Positions 10,108-20,110 of a stretch of DNA of 64,000 nt are shown piece by piece; the stretch's first letter is position 1, and each line of letters begins with the position of its first letter. The translations under genes and the position numbers were made by a program. The notes beneath the pieces are model-generated. The model made no database searches. It was given only the letters and a program-made list of their open reading frames with translations, and had not been told where the DNA came from. Source of the DNA: Triatoma infestans (lineage: Eukaryota; Arthropoda; Insecta; Hemiptera; Reduviidae); NCBI GenBank assembly GCA_011037195.1, contig JAAEAF010002307.1, positions 1 to 64,000 of the forward strand, in the 5' to 3' direction.

Positions 10108-10115
10108 TATAAATA
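10108..10115 (+). promoter_or_regulatory. TATA box of the TRIM 5' LTR
   Basis: TATAAATA stands about 58 bp into the LTR, followed by C-rich sequence and TCAGT-like initiator candidates near 10136-10145. The same box occurs in the 3' LTR near 10637. An AATAAA polyadenylation signal at 10245-10250 completes a plausible U3-R-U5 layout. Confidence 0.65.
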
Positions 10116-10343
10116 CCCCCACCGGCCAGCAAGCAGTCAGTCCTCAGCTCCCACCGTACAGTTCGCTTCTAAGTTTTATATAATCATTCTGTGCATAGTG
10201 TTAACCAGTATATTGTCTCTAACTATTATTGTAATTTAATATTAAATAAATCTTTTTAAAAAGGCTAGTCCGGGTTCTTGAAACATAACTGGCGCCCGAA
10301 CAGGGATATATCCTTCGAGGACCTCCACAGAATCAATTTAAAT

Positions 10344-10568
10344 ATGGACCCACTGGAACTGCTAGAGGACGTACCCAGTGACTCGACGTATCTCTACTAT
10401 CTCATTATCCTTCCAACACTTCTACTACTGTTGCTCCTCCTGTATGTTTTCTATGTCCTCAGAAAGAAGGCAAATTCGGGCTCAACAGAAGGAGACCAGC
10501 TACAACCCACACCTCGACAGATCTACCCTGGACTTCCGTGCCAATTGTCGCAGGAGCTCCAAACTTAA
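10344..10568 (+). CDS. 74-aa single-pass membrane-type ORF inside the TRIM
   Basis: The ORF starts at the ATG giving MDPLELLEDVPSD and fills most of the space between primer binding site and polypurine tract, stopping at the tract itself. An acidic N-terminus (residues 1-15) is followed by a strongly hydrophobic segment at about residues 17-41 with an eight-leucine run, then RKK and a polar, proline-containing tail. This has the topology of a single-span membrane protein with a stop-transfer RKK. An open frame extends 22 codons upstream across the LTR/PBS junction, but the inner ATG is the plausible start. I do not recognise the family; it could be a relic of a longer retroelement ORF or fortuitous. 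TRIMs are normally non-coding. Confidence 0.4.
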   Translation: MDPLELLEDVPSDSTYLYYLIILPTLLLLLLLLYVFYVLRKKANSGSTEGDQLQPTPRQIYPGLPCQLSQELQT

Positions 10569-10805
10569 GGAGGGAGGAGTTATGACACTATCTCTAGGAA
10601 AACTACCACTGCTACGTCAGCTGGAGCTGACAGGATATAAATACCCCCACCGGCCAGCAAGCAGTCAGTCCTCAGCTCACCACCGTACAGTTCGCTTCTA
10701 AGTTTTATATAATCATTCTGTGCATAGTGTTAACCAGTATATTGTCTCTAACTATTATTGTAATTTAATATTAAATAAGGCTAGTCCGGGTTCTTGAAAC
10801 ATAAC

Positions 10806-10867
10806 TTCAATGATAATTATGGTCAATAATCAATGATACTTTCCAATTCTGCGGAACCAACCACAAC
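10806..10867 (+). repeat. Family B arm, terminal part after the TRIM
   Basis: After TCAATGAT-rich flank the sequence resumes with ATACTTTCCAATTCTGCGGAACCAACCACAACAA, the terminal end of a family B arm, continuing the part that stops before the TRIM. Confidence 0.6.
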
Positions 10868-11555
10868 AAATTATAGGTATATATCTGTGCAGTGGAGTAT
10901 ACCAAGTTTAAAGAAAATCGTTGCGTGGCCGTTTTCAAGAAAATTTAAAAAAAAATAAAAAATTCAAAAATCTCTACTGTAAAGAGTCGTAATGTTGGTC
11001 ATCCGCTTTTCTTCAAATTTGGAATTCCATTAGTGCTTCCAAAAAATCGTTGAAACCTTTTCCGAATAAGTCGCGAAATATTTAAAAAAAAAAAAAAAAA
11101 ATCAAACATTCATAAAAATCGCATTTTCCAACGCAACGATTTTCATTAAACATGGAGTGCTCAATGCACAGATATAAACCTGGAACTTTTATTTGTAACA
11201 AAGTTTAAAATATAGTTGACTTTAAAGATAGTTCTATTGGTACGTTCTTGCCTTCCCCACTTGTTTGGGTTAATATAATAACAAAAGTTGACAAATTGGT
11301 TTTAAATGGATTTTGTATCTGAAGCGGTGGTAGTAGTACTTTTAAACAGAATAACAAGTTTGAGTTTACTGATGGATTTTTAGATTTTTTTTTTTTTTGA
11401 GATATTCTGTTAAAGTTACAGATTACCCACACACATACATACGCTAAAAACATTTTTACTTCTTTCGTAACCTGTATTTCCGGTGTAACTCAATTTTAAA
11501 AATTTGATACGATCGCAATACTTCCTTTTTACTCACGAATAAGAGAAAGTAAAAA
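10868..11555 (+). repeat. Old family A copy, 3' two thirds
   Basis: Diverged but co-linear with family A: ATACCAAGTTTAAAGAAAATCGTTG near 10897, then CACACACATACATACGCTAAAAACA near 11430, GTATTTCCGGTG, TTTGATACGATCGCAATACTTCC and GAATAAGAGAAAGTAAAA at 11534-11555. The 5' part is missing or unrecognisable. Confidence 0.6.
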
Positions 11556-11964
11556 AAAAAAACCTGTTGTGAAATACTAACACGATTTTCACTTAGTTCG
11601 GTTAATTAGAAAGTTAAGCTTCAAATTAGAAAGTTAATAAGGAACATAATATCTGCGCTTATATGTATATTATAAATAAATAAATATAATTATGAAATTA
11701 TTCATTTCTGTGCTTTTAAAAATTCTAATTTCGAATTAAAATTCTAATTTTAAAAAGAATCAGTGTAGCCACCCCCCATATCTGAAAATATTTCAAAAAC
11801 AAAACAAAAAATAAAAGCCCTCAAAAACCAATTCAGTAAAGCCACAATTCTGGATTTCCTTCAAATTGCAATTCTAGCAATGCTTCTACTGGAGAATTAG
11901 TAAAAAAATCCAAAAATTTACGCTTTGTTTATGGAGCCGAATATTTCTTAAATCATAAAACTTG
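11556..11964. other. Spacer with a second family A start-like fragment
   Basis: CCTGTTGTGAAATACTAACACGATTTTCACTTAG at about 11562-11598 resembles the family A 5' end. The rest to 11964 holds diverged sequence possibly of the same origin (AAGCCACAATTCTGG, TTCTTAAATC) without clear landmarks. Confidence 0.3.
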
Positions 11965-12182
11965 GAAGACTGCGATTGGGCAGGGCAAGTGAAATGAAGA
12001 AATCCTGGGGAAAATTATGGAGGACATTTTACAAGGTTATAGGAAGGTAGGAAGACCAAGATGGGGCAGGATTGTCACTGGCAATGCTTGGATTTCGCAA
12101 CTGGAAGGCGGGTGCCCAGGAAAGAGACGTGTGGCAGGCCCATCTTGACGATGCCAAGACTCTTCATCAGTTGTAGAGCCAT
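11965..12182 (+). pseudogene. LINE ORF2 C-terminal fragment
   Basis: Near 12045-12175 two overlapping frames give a GRPRWGRIVTGNA-like segment followed by NWKAGAQERDVWQAHLDDA and a stop near 12170. The pattern GRPR..W, then NW..A..RD.W, is the usual end of RTE-type and related LINE polyproteins. It is 5' truncated and frameshifted, and ends just before a family B foldback. Confidence 0.5.
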
Positions 12183-12217
12183 TAAAGAACCAGAAGAAGA
12201 AACAATGCTTCTAATTT

Positions 12218-12512
12218 ATCGAAGACATTTTCCGTGGTAGCCTGCCTCATTTTGTGGTCATTGACCGGTTTCGGGCGTTCGCCCATCTTCACGATGCGTT
12301 TGTCAGACAATGTGATTAACACAGACTTGCACAGAGCAAATTCAGTGTATACACTCAGCAAATTCAGTTTCACAAGAGTGTATAAACTGAATTTGCTCTT
12401 TGCAAATCTGTGTTATCACACTGTCTGATAAACGCATCCTGAAGATGGGCGAACGCGGAAAATGTCTCTGATGCTTTCCAGCTCTGCGGAACCAACCACC
12501 ACAACAACTTCT
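12218..12512. repeat. Family B foldback, miniature palindromic copy
   Basis: The left arm (ACATTTTCCGTGGTAGCC, GGTCATTGACCGGTTTCGGGC, CATCTTCACGATGCG, GTCAGACAATGTG, CACAGACTTGCACAGAGC) and the right arm (its inverse complement ending GCTTTCCAGCTCTGCGGAACCAACCACCACAACAA) meet around a short centre near 12348-12375. The internal ~1 kb present in the large copies is absent. The right arm has lost about 25 bp after GGGCGAACGC. Confidence 0.7.
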
Positions 12513-12681
12513 AATTTATATTAATATTATACAGATAGAATAAGTATTATAAATTATAATGAAATGGTACTTTAAAGGCGTCTTAAATGGTACTTGACGC
12601 TTCCATTCGCCCTGAAAAACCTGAAAAATCAATTTAAAAAAAAAAATGTTAAAAACAAAAATGATAGGCATTTATGTGGCT

Positions 12682-12915
12682 AAGTGGCGTTGGCCAAGTG
12701 GCTAGCCCCATTAACGTGTTTGCGAGAATTCAAGATTCAATTCTCGTGTGAGCAAAGATGGTGTTGTCCTAGCATCATGGGAAAAAGTGGGACGTTACAG
12801 TTAATAGCGTACCTTGGTAGCAAAGTCCAGAACTAAACGGTGGCGTGGAGATAGGTAGTATGCTTATTGCTCGCTCCCCAATAAAGCTTGCCGTCGGGCC
12901 TAAGGCCTAAAGGTT
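12682..12915 (+). mobile_element. SINE-2, tRNA-derived SINE, diverged copy
   Basis: tRNA-like head with A box TGGCCAAGTGGCTAGCC (near 12690) and a B-box-like GATTCAATTCTCG near 12734, then a body with CAAAGATGGTGTTG, AGTGGGA..TTACAGTTA.TAGCG and CAGAACTAAACGG, ending near GGCCTAAGGCC. Co-linear with copies at 15876 and 57289. The body differs from SINE-1, so it is a separate family. Confidence 0.7.
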
Positions 12916-12944
12916 TTTTACTTTTTCTTTCTCGTAGTTTTCTT

Positions 12945-13215
12945 AAGCATTTATGTATGTAGATAGTATACGAAGTTTTAAATAAAATCGTTGGAGCTTT
13001 TTTTCAGTAAATATCGAGGGAAAACTGAAATAAATCAGTAAAGTGGCACTTGCAGTTGGTGAATTTTGATCGAAACTCCGGAGTTGAGCTTCCGGCAATT
13101 TTTTATTTTCGAGATATTCGCAAAATACATAACTCAAAAGATTTTCGGTAGAAACTCAATTTCAAAAAGTTATGACGTCACAATACCTTCTCTATACACC
13201 AATAAAAGAAAGTAA
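12945..13215 (+). repeat. Old family A copy, 3' fragment
   Basis: Contains TATGTAGATAGTATACGAAGTTT, ATCGTTGGAGC, AGTAAAGTGGCACTTGCAGTTG, AACTCAATTTCAAAAAGTTATGACG and AATAAAAGAAAGTAAAAA, matching the family A tail in order. Confidence 0.5.
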
Positions 13216-13314
13216 AAATATTTTTTTTTTAACCAATTTCTATGAAAAATCAAGAAGTTAATGTGCCAGAATAACTTAGAACAATTTTTTGGTTTATCAA
13301 ACCAAGATCGCACC

Positions 13315-13345
<31 letters not shown>

Positions 13346-14073
13346 TGGATATAAAAGAACAGAACTTTTAGTACAAACTCCTATTATTGATATCAAACCA
13401 AAAAAAAAAATTTGTATTCCATTGAAGTATAATCAAAAGTTACAAAGAAATTCTTTCCAACTGAACCTAATTTCTCTACACAGGATAACTGTGATATGAA
13501 TATTTGATTCATTCAACATTTTTTTTTTTTATTATCCTCTTTTTGTATTTCTTGTTGCTGTTCAACGAGGCCCATAATTGAAATAGTTTTCTCATACCCC
13601 AACCATTCCATCACCCCAAAAAAAGTGATAATATATTCATGTTTAATATCAAACTAAAAAAAAATTGATGTAGAATTTTGATAACTTTCGTGAAGTGAAA
13701 AAAAAAAAAAAACCGTCAATATATTTAAAATGTGTCACCATTATATGGATATATATCAATTTCTACCATTTAACAGAACTTACTTTCACTTTCAAGTGAC
13801 CTATATATATGTGTCTGAATTTCTCCGATTAGATTTATACTAAAGTGACATTTTTTATACGGTCACATATTTTATCATATCAACCTATATTTTAATTTTC
13901 GAACTAAGTTTTTATTCCTTTTTTAGGAATGCGTTTAGCCAATAATATAAAAAATTCTACAAGATTTTATATTCTACATTTCTCAAATCTTATAACTTAA
14001 ATATCAAACATACGCTCAAAATCTAATGTAGATATGACTTTACAATATATATTCAAAATTATAAGGGGAATAA
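13216..14073. other. AT-rich, poly-A interrupted sequence
   Basis: Several A-runs (longest near 13320-13345). No gene or recognised repeat. Confidence 0.3.
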
Positions 14074-14410
14074 AAACCTGTTGTGTAACACTCACACAAC
14101 AACTTCCTCTTACTTCACTTTACGTAGTTTTGTTTGATACATTTATTTACATGGGTTATTTACCTAAGTAAAAATTTCATATATTTAACTGAAAATCACA
14201 TTTTTCCTATCCAAGAAGATTTCAAAATATTCACTTCTGTAGAAAAATACCATTTTGAAAAATTTGACAACACGACTTTAAACAACATTAACTCATACAA
14301 CAACAATAGAAAGTTAAAACTAAAAAAAAAAAATTGAATTGAAATTTACAAAAATTTTTATAATTGAAATATTTACTTCTTGACAAAAAAATATATACAC
14401 AAAAAATAAT
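14074..14410 (+). repeat. Family A 5' fragment and AT-rich filler
   Basis: CCTGTTGTGTAACACTCACACAACAACTTCCTCTTACTTC at 14078-14117 is a diverged family A start. What follows does not match the family and has only a 67-codon random-looking frame. Confidence 0.45.
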
Positions 14411-15140
14411 TCTGGTGTGAAACACACACACAATTTTCTCTTACACTAATTTTCAAAATTGTAACTGACAAATTTTAGAGTTTCTGTATAACAAATTTTG
14501 ATGAAATTCGTTGGAGTTCGACGAAAACTGGAAAAAAAAAAAAAATGTTCAGTAAAAGCGCACTTCCTGTTTATTAATTTTCTTGCAACTCAGAATTTTT
14601 GCCATCTATGTATTTCTAATTAATTTTGTTTGGATGATAGAATTGTATAACCAACTATGATAGCACTTTAGAGAAAAACCTAACCCCACACTTCCCCCAA
14701 ACGTGCCCTTAAATGAATTTTCCCGGAGAAATGATTCAAATACAAGTCTTAGCTCTTTTTATGTGTAGTTGATAAACTAAGTTTGAAGAAAATCGTCGGA
14801 CCCATTTTTTAGAAAATTGCAAAAAAGTAAAAAAGCCAACTAGTAAAGTGGTACTTCCGGTTGAGGAATTTTGACAGATAATGTATTTTCAGATCCCAAG
14901 GTGATACCTAAAAGGAATATCAAGTTTCAACTTTCTATGGTGTTTCGTTTTTGAGCTATGGTGTTCACATATATACATACCTACTCACACGCACGCGCGC
15001 TCACACACATACAGACCATTTGCTAAAAACCACTTTTTTGGACTCAGGGGACCTCAAAACGGATAATTCTGGCAAAAACTCGATATCGAAAATTTGACAC
15101 GATTGTAATACTTCCTCTTACTAGGAGTAAGAGAAAGTAA
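14411..15140 (+). mobile_element. Family A element, one internal repeat unit
   Basis: Begins TCTGGTGTGAAACACACAC and ends TAGGAGTAAGAGAAAGTAA. Only one ~280-bp internal unit is present, giving about 730 bp against about 980 bp at 2951. The CA-rich microsatellite with GCGCGC interruptions is near 14985-15015. The tail GACACGATTGTAATACTTCCTCTTACTAGGAGTAAGAG forms the 3' hairpin. Confidence 0.7.
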
Positions 15141-15875
15141 TAGCTTTACAAACATTCTCTAAACGTGTACTTAGTTCATCGACCTTACGGACATTGGTTT
15201 CCAACTTTCACGTAATGCCCATTATTTCAATTTCCTTCTTCTCTATAACAACAAATCTATCAAGATAAATTGAATCTGAAAATCTTCTTACTTATATATT
15301 TCTTTTTCTATTTTACCTTTTATTTTCTATTCCATCTGATTTTCTTCCATTTCTATGCACATATCAAATGTCTAAATATTAGATTCCTACCTTTTCAATA
15401 TTATTTTATATTTATTTGTCCCTGATTGCAATGAAAAAAACAAAAACATAAAGAAAAACTAAAATTTTATCATAAAACTATGAATGCAAAAATTGTAAGT
15501 TCAAAAGATTGAAAGCAACTTACCGAAAATGACCTTACCTTTTTTTTAGGTAGGCCATAAGTCCAACTCCGATCAGAGCTTGCATACGGAGATATTGGCA
15601 ATTAGTTTACATAATTATACTTTTGTAAATCCAAAACATAGACCAAGAGTCGAACCCATTGCTGTTGTATGTCCCAAGGGCACTTTTTAGAGAGGTTTTA
15701 TATTGAAATAAACACTCTTCTGTTGAGGAAATTTATCATAGCTGACGCTAGCGCCAGTCTTTCAAAATTATTCTCTTACGACTTATCTTAAAGCGTATAT
15801 TACAGCCTCTGCCACACGTATCTAAACTGAACGGATAAATGGATTACAAAATTACAAGCATCTTTGAAAGTACAG
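15141..15875. other. Spacer; possible tRNA-like SINE head on minus strand near 15540-15700
   Basis: GACCAAGAGTCGAACCC near 15643-15660 is the complement of a B-box-like GGGTTCGACTC and resembles the element at 22830-22985. The remainder is AT-rich with nothing recognised. Confidence 0.25.
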
Positions 15876-16122
15876 TCCTCACGCGTTTCCTCACACGTGC
15901 TAGCGCACTCGCCTTTCTTGCGAGAATTCAGGGTTCAATTCACATGAGGGCAAAGTCAGTGTTGACCCAGCATCGTGATAAAAAGTGGGAAGCTACAGTT
16001 AGTAGCGCCCTAGGTAGCGAAGGCCGGAACTAAACGGCGTGGGAACTGCGGCGTGCTTACCACGCGCCCTCCTATTCAAAGCAAACCTTGGGTCCTTCAT
16101 GGGCTGTTGCGCCTTTTTTTTT
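15876..16122 (+). mobile_element. SINE-2, near full length
   Basis: Head with CACGTGCTAGCGCACTCGCC and B box GGGTTCAATTC, then body CAAAGTCAGTGTTGACCCAGCATCGTG, AGCTACAGTTAGTAGCG, GGCCGGAACTAAACGGCG, ending TTCATGGGCTGTTGCGCC plus a T-run. The T-run could act as a pol III terminator. Co-linear with the 57289 copy. Confidence 0.75.
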
Positions 16123-16849
16123 CACTTTCAAGAAATCTAAAATCAAGATCATCTAGAAGTTTGGAACTAACACTTGAAGAGTCTACAATACGCCAGGGCT
16201 GCGAAGAATAATCGACTGACTTCACTGTAGTCACTGTCAAAAAAAGCCCTTTTACATGTCTGAACACACTTTTACATGAACTAACCACACTATATAATCG
16301 ACCATTAAAACAGCTAAGAATTCTAATTATCCAATGCATATTCTAATTATTCTAACTTCGGCTACAATAATTTGTCCTACATTCTTTCTCACACTGTATG
16401 TAAAATATAAGATGGTGAGTATTTCGTTCGTTCATTCATCATTTCATCAACCATCACATCACCATATTGCCCCCAATTATTACAGTTTATAGTAAATACC
16501 TATATTTCCAGTCGGATGTTGCCACCAACTTCCGATCATCTTCTTAAACGTGGTTAGTAAAAATTACTAAAAATTTATCCACTATTCATTGAATAGAATT
16601 CAAGATAAAGAACATAATGAGGCCCAGTACCAAGCAACACACATCAGCTTGGCGGCCCTAGCCTATCATGACGCCTTAGAGTTTTCAATTTATATCAGAA
16701 GGAAGAAGATAAGGTTTCATCTGTTCATTTTTTTTATTTCATTAATATTCTATGCAAATAAATTTTCTATTATTTCCTAGAAATAAACTAATGAAATGTG
16801 ACGGAAAAATTATTAACTTTTCTATTTTATTTTCTTACAGCTATATCTG
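16123..16849. other. No identifiable content
   Basis: AT-rich; short random frames only. Confidence 0.3.
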
Positions 16850-17235
16850 GAAATATTGTGCGGCAAATTTTCGAAATTTGAGTTTTCAAAGAAATACAGT
16901 TTTTGAGATCCTCTAAGCCCGAAAAAAAAAATCGCAGACAGTTAAAATTTGACATTCGAATGGTGAACTCTAAGAGGTAATCCATGTCAATATCCCTCAA
17001 CCGAGAAATAACTTTCCTTAATATGGATTTTTCAGTTTGTTTGCAATTTTTATCGATTTTCTTTAAACTACGTATTCCTATAACATATAATTAGTTCTAT
17101 CACTTTTATTTGAAATATCATTTTAGACGCGACGTTAGACTTTTGTGTGAAGTTTCACTTTAGGAGTAATGTTAATTAAATATATAGCTAAAATTCTGAG
17201 TTTGAAGAAAGTCGAAAATCGACCGGAAGTGTGAA
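16850..17235 (-). repeat. Old family A fragment, diverged
   Basis: The minus strand has recognisable family A blocks in order at low identity: the CCGGTCGATTTTCGAC-like and CTTTAAACT segments, CAACCGAGAAATAACTTTCC near 16998 (complement of the GGTTGAGGAATTTTGACA region), and TGGAAATATTGTGCGGC near 16848 (complement of the ATTTCCGG/TTTGACACG tail). It lies directly beside the better copy at 17341. Confidence 0.4.
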
Positions 17236-17340
17236 TTTCCTGACAGCTTTTTACTTCGTCAGTTTCTCGATAACAACACTAGTGAGTTTTTTTTGCTTCT
17301 TTTACACTTATACAATAACTAAACATTCAAAGTCCTGTTA

Positions 17341-17458
17341 TTACTTTCTCTTACTCCTAGTAGAGAGAAGTTGTAACGTGTCAAATTTTCGATATCGAGT
17401 TTTCACCGGAAATATCCGTTTTGAGGTCCCCTGAGTCCAAAAAAGTGGTTTTTAGCGA

Positions 17459-17502
<44 letters not shown>

Positions 17503-18029
17503 GAACAGCATAGCTCAAAAACGAAAAATCGTAGAAAGTTCAAACTTGATATTACGTTTAGGTATCACCATGGGATCTGACGGTGCGTTATGTGTCAATA
17601 TTCCTCAACCGGAAGTACCACTTTACTAGTTGTTTTTTTTACGTTTTTGCAATTTTCTCAAAAATGGCTCCGAAGATTTTCTTTAAACTTGGTATATCAA
17701 CTACACATACAAAGAGCTACAACTTTTATTTGAAACTTTTCCCCTGATAAATTCATTTAAGGGGACTTTTGGGGGAGGGGTTTATGTTTTTCTTTAAAAT
17801 GCTATCACAGTTGATTATACAATTCTGTCATCCAAATTGAAATAACTAGAAATTAATATATGACCCAAATTCCGAGTTTCAAGGAAATTAGTAAACCGGA
17901 CAGTTTTACTGGACAGTGTTTTCACTTTTCGACGAATTTCATTAAATTTGGTACACAAACTATAACATTTGTCAATTATAATTTTGAGAACAGGAGTAAG
18001 AGAAAGTTGTGTGAGTGTTTCACACCAGA
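17341..18029 (-). mobile_element. Family A element, minus orientation, GT-rich microsatellite
   Basis: On the minus strand it starts TCTGGTGTGAAACACTCACAC at 18029 and ends GAGTAAGAGAAAGTAA at 17341. The (GT)n tract at 17459-17493 (CA on the element strand) is the longest internal microsatellite of any copy. One internal repeat unit. The terminal hairpin is degraded (TAGTAGAGAGAAG). Confidence 0.7.
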
Positions 18030-18590
18030 TTTTTTTTTTATTGGAAAAATTTTACGGAGAAAACTGAATTATGGAGTCCTAGAGTATCATTTCAGTGTCT
18101 TATTCTCTTCTATAAAAATGTTAATGAAAATTAATATTTTAAAAAAGATTTCGAGTTTAAACAAGCATCTTTCCACAATCGAGATTACTAGATAACTAGA
18201 TAAGGACACTAGCAATTTTCTTTCAATTTGAACACCTATAAGTTCTGTAGAGCGCCCTCTTGAGTGCCAAACATTACGTGGCTTTCTGCCGGCTGTATGA
18301 GAGAATGACAGAAGAAGGTACTTAGCATACAATACTATCTCCACCTATATAGAATAGGTCTATTAATTATATAGCCCTCTTAAAAAATAAATTTCATTCA
18401 ATTAAAATAAAAATAAAAAATAAGTGAATTGATAACTTCATAAAGTCTCTCAAGTTAAATAAATTGAAAATAAAAAATAAATGAATTAATATAAATTATT
18501 TATAACCCTCTAATACAAATAACAATAAAAAGTTTATTAAATATAATAAGAATAAAAATGAAAACAACCGATATCACAGAATTTCAAATT
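18030..18590. other. AT-rich spacer, no gene
   Basis: Long A/T-only stretches near 18380-18560. Nothing recognised. Confidence 0.3.
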
Positions 18591-19559
18591 TCTATGAAAT
18601 CACCCCGAAATCAGAGAATTTCATATCGGGGTACAGGAGTAGGTCACAAGGAACTGTTGACATCGGAATTATGACCGTGCATTGAGGGTTAAACACGTTT
18701 TGCGGGATCCCCACACAGACCATTCATCAATAGCACCGCCCATATTGCAAATGACCCCTCGGTTGCATCGGATAAAATTGCTGGCGGAAATGTTCAATTT
18801 CTTTTAATGTAAGTGCTTCCCAGAAAACTCGAGTACGACTAAATAAAATAGAACATTGTACCCATTTATCCGAGCTGCAACTACGATGTCTATATATTTA
18901 TTGCTCGAAGTAAGCATGCTGACTGGGAATATTTTCCATCCAGGAAATGGTCAACTCTAATAGAACAAAGTTTTTTTAAGAGAATTACACATACAGTGTA
19001 TAATAGGATCCAAAGAGTGGATCAATAGCAGAGAAAGAGCGACCAAAATGACAGGACCACTCTCTCGGACTATGTAAATACAGCGACGGGAGTTAGATAT
19101 ACAACAGAGTTCACTCGCCAGTCACAACGTGTCATTTACCCTACTCTCTAGCACTCTACCATACTCTACCATTTTAGTGTAAATTCCAGGCAGTCAGTGT
19201 CACTTTTACATTATACAGTGTTCACCTGTATCTAGTTTGTGCATTCAAACCAAACCATTTCTCTCCTTCAACTTATCCATTATACAGTGTTATATCTGGA
19301 CAGGGCATTCGGGCAATTTTTTGCTGGAAATTTGTATTGAAAATTACAACCCCTTTCGCCCGCAAGGGGTAACTGTTGCATGCAGTTACTTGGGGAGTAG
19401 CGACCCCACGGGTTACCACAGCTCAGTACTCCTTGCACTTTGTCAGGACAGTACACAATATACTTAAACTACATATACTTTACACTTTACAGACAAGGTT
19501 ACACACAGTACATAAGCTAGGGTCTCCGTCTCTAGTTAATTGGCGTAAGCCAAGAAAGA
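18591..19559. other. Less AT-rich stretch, possibly an LTR or leader of an unknown element
   Basis: This ~950 bp is visibly less AT-rich than its neighbours and contains mini-repeats of TACAGTGTT (near 19214 and 19281) and of CTCTACCAT (near 19150-19172). A short inverted pair CCCCTTTCGCCCGCAAGGGG lies near 19350. No paired LTR, primer binding site or ORF can be shown, so the assignment is open. Confidence 0.2.
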
Positions 19560-19755
19560 AGGAAGGGATTAGCTCAGTGGTAGCTCGCTGGACTAGCACC
19601 GCGGAGGTCCTGGGTTCGAATCCCGCATGCTGCCCTTAGATTTTCTTTTCCTAGGAACCTCTACAACTCACTGTACGGTGATGAGCAGTGTTGTCTATAG
19701 CTAGAGAACACTGCTTGGAGGCTGGCAGTGCACTGAGAAGGCTCCGGGAGGCACA
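19560..19755 (+). mobile_element. SINE-1 with best-preserved tRNA-like head
   Basis: Head GGAAGGGATTAGCTCAGTGGTAGCTCGCTGG includes a near-consensus A box (TAGCTCAGTGGTAG), and GGGTTCGAATCCC near 19612-19624 is a near-perfect B box. Body ACTGTACGGTGATGAGCAGTG and TGGAGGCTGGCAGTG follow; the usual GACGCGCCTTAAAT tail is missing. Confidence 0.8.
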
Positions 19756-19799
19756 ATAGATCTTGCAGGTCGCAGTGCAATAATCCCCTACAACAGTCC

Positions 19800-20110
19800 A
19801 TATCTATCACTCCTTTGAAAGAATGATGATACCCGAGGAGACACCTTCTTCGAGTTTAGTTTCTCCTCTACTTTGAGAAATACAATTTGTTTTGGTTTCA
19901 ACTCTTAGGCTTTACCTCTAGCTAGAGCCAGATTCAAGGCCTCTCTAATTACACCTAGAACCTTATCTTGTCTTTGTGTGTACTTTCCGGCTTTTAACGC
20001 TTCACTGCGTCCTACTAAAATATGTCTGGCACTACATAGAGATATACCACAATCTACGCATCTGTTTCTGCTGAGTAACTATTCCCTGGTAAAGTGTTGT
20101 GGTAGGCATT
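19800..20110 (-). pseudogene. Possible LINE C-terminal fragment
   Basis: Minus-strand reading near 20065-19930 gives RCVDCGISLCSARHILVG followed by LGVIREALNLALARGKA. A C-x2-C-x7-H-like spacing is typical of the Cys/His knuckle near LINE ORF2 C-termini, but the match is short and I cannot name a clade. Confidence 0.25.

Larger units (their letters stand above)
10051..10805 (+). mobile_element. TRIM-like miniature LTR retrotransposon, complete
   Basis: Two direct long terminal repeats, 10051-10289 (239 bp) and 10579-10805 (227 bp), flank a 289-bp internal region. They differ mainly by a 13-bp indel near the 3' end and one base near CAGCTC. Each begins GTTATG and ends CATAAC, a 6-bp inverse pair. 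The primer binding site TGGCGCCCGAACAGGGA starts right after the 5' LTR (10290), complementary to the 3' end of a lysine (UUU) type tRNA. A polypurine tract AAGGAGGGAGGAG (10567-10579) abuts the 3' LTR. The internal region has no gag or pol, only a 74-codon ORF, so an autonomous partner would be needed in trans. No clean target duplication is visible; flanks are AATTATCAAA and TTCAATGATA. It sits inside a family B arm. Confidence 0.85.

Noticed and set aside
19560..19640. tRNA gene from near-consensus A and B boxes
   Set aside because: The same head occurs in eight or more copies followed by a common unrelated body, so it is SINE-1 and not a tRNA gene.
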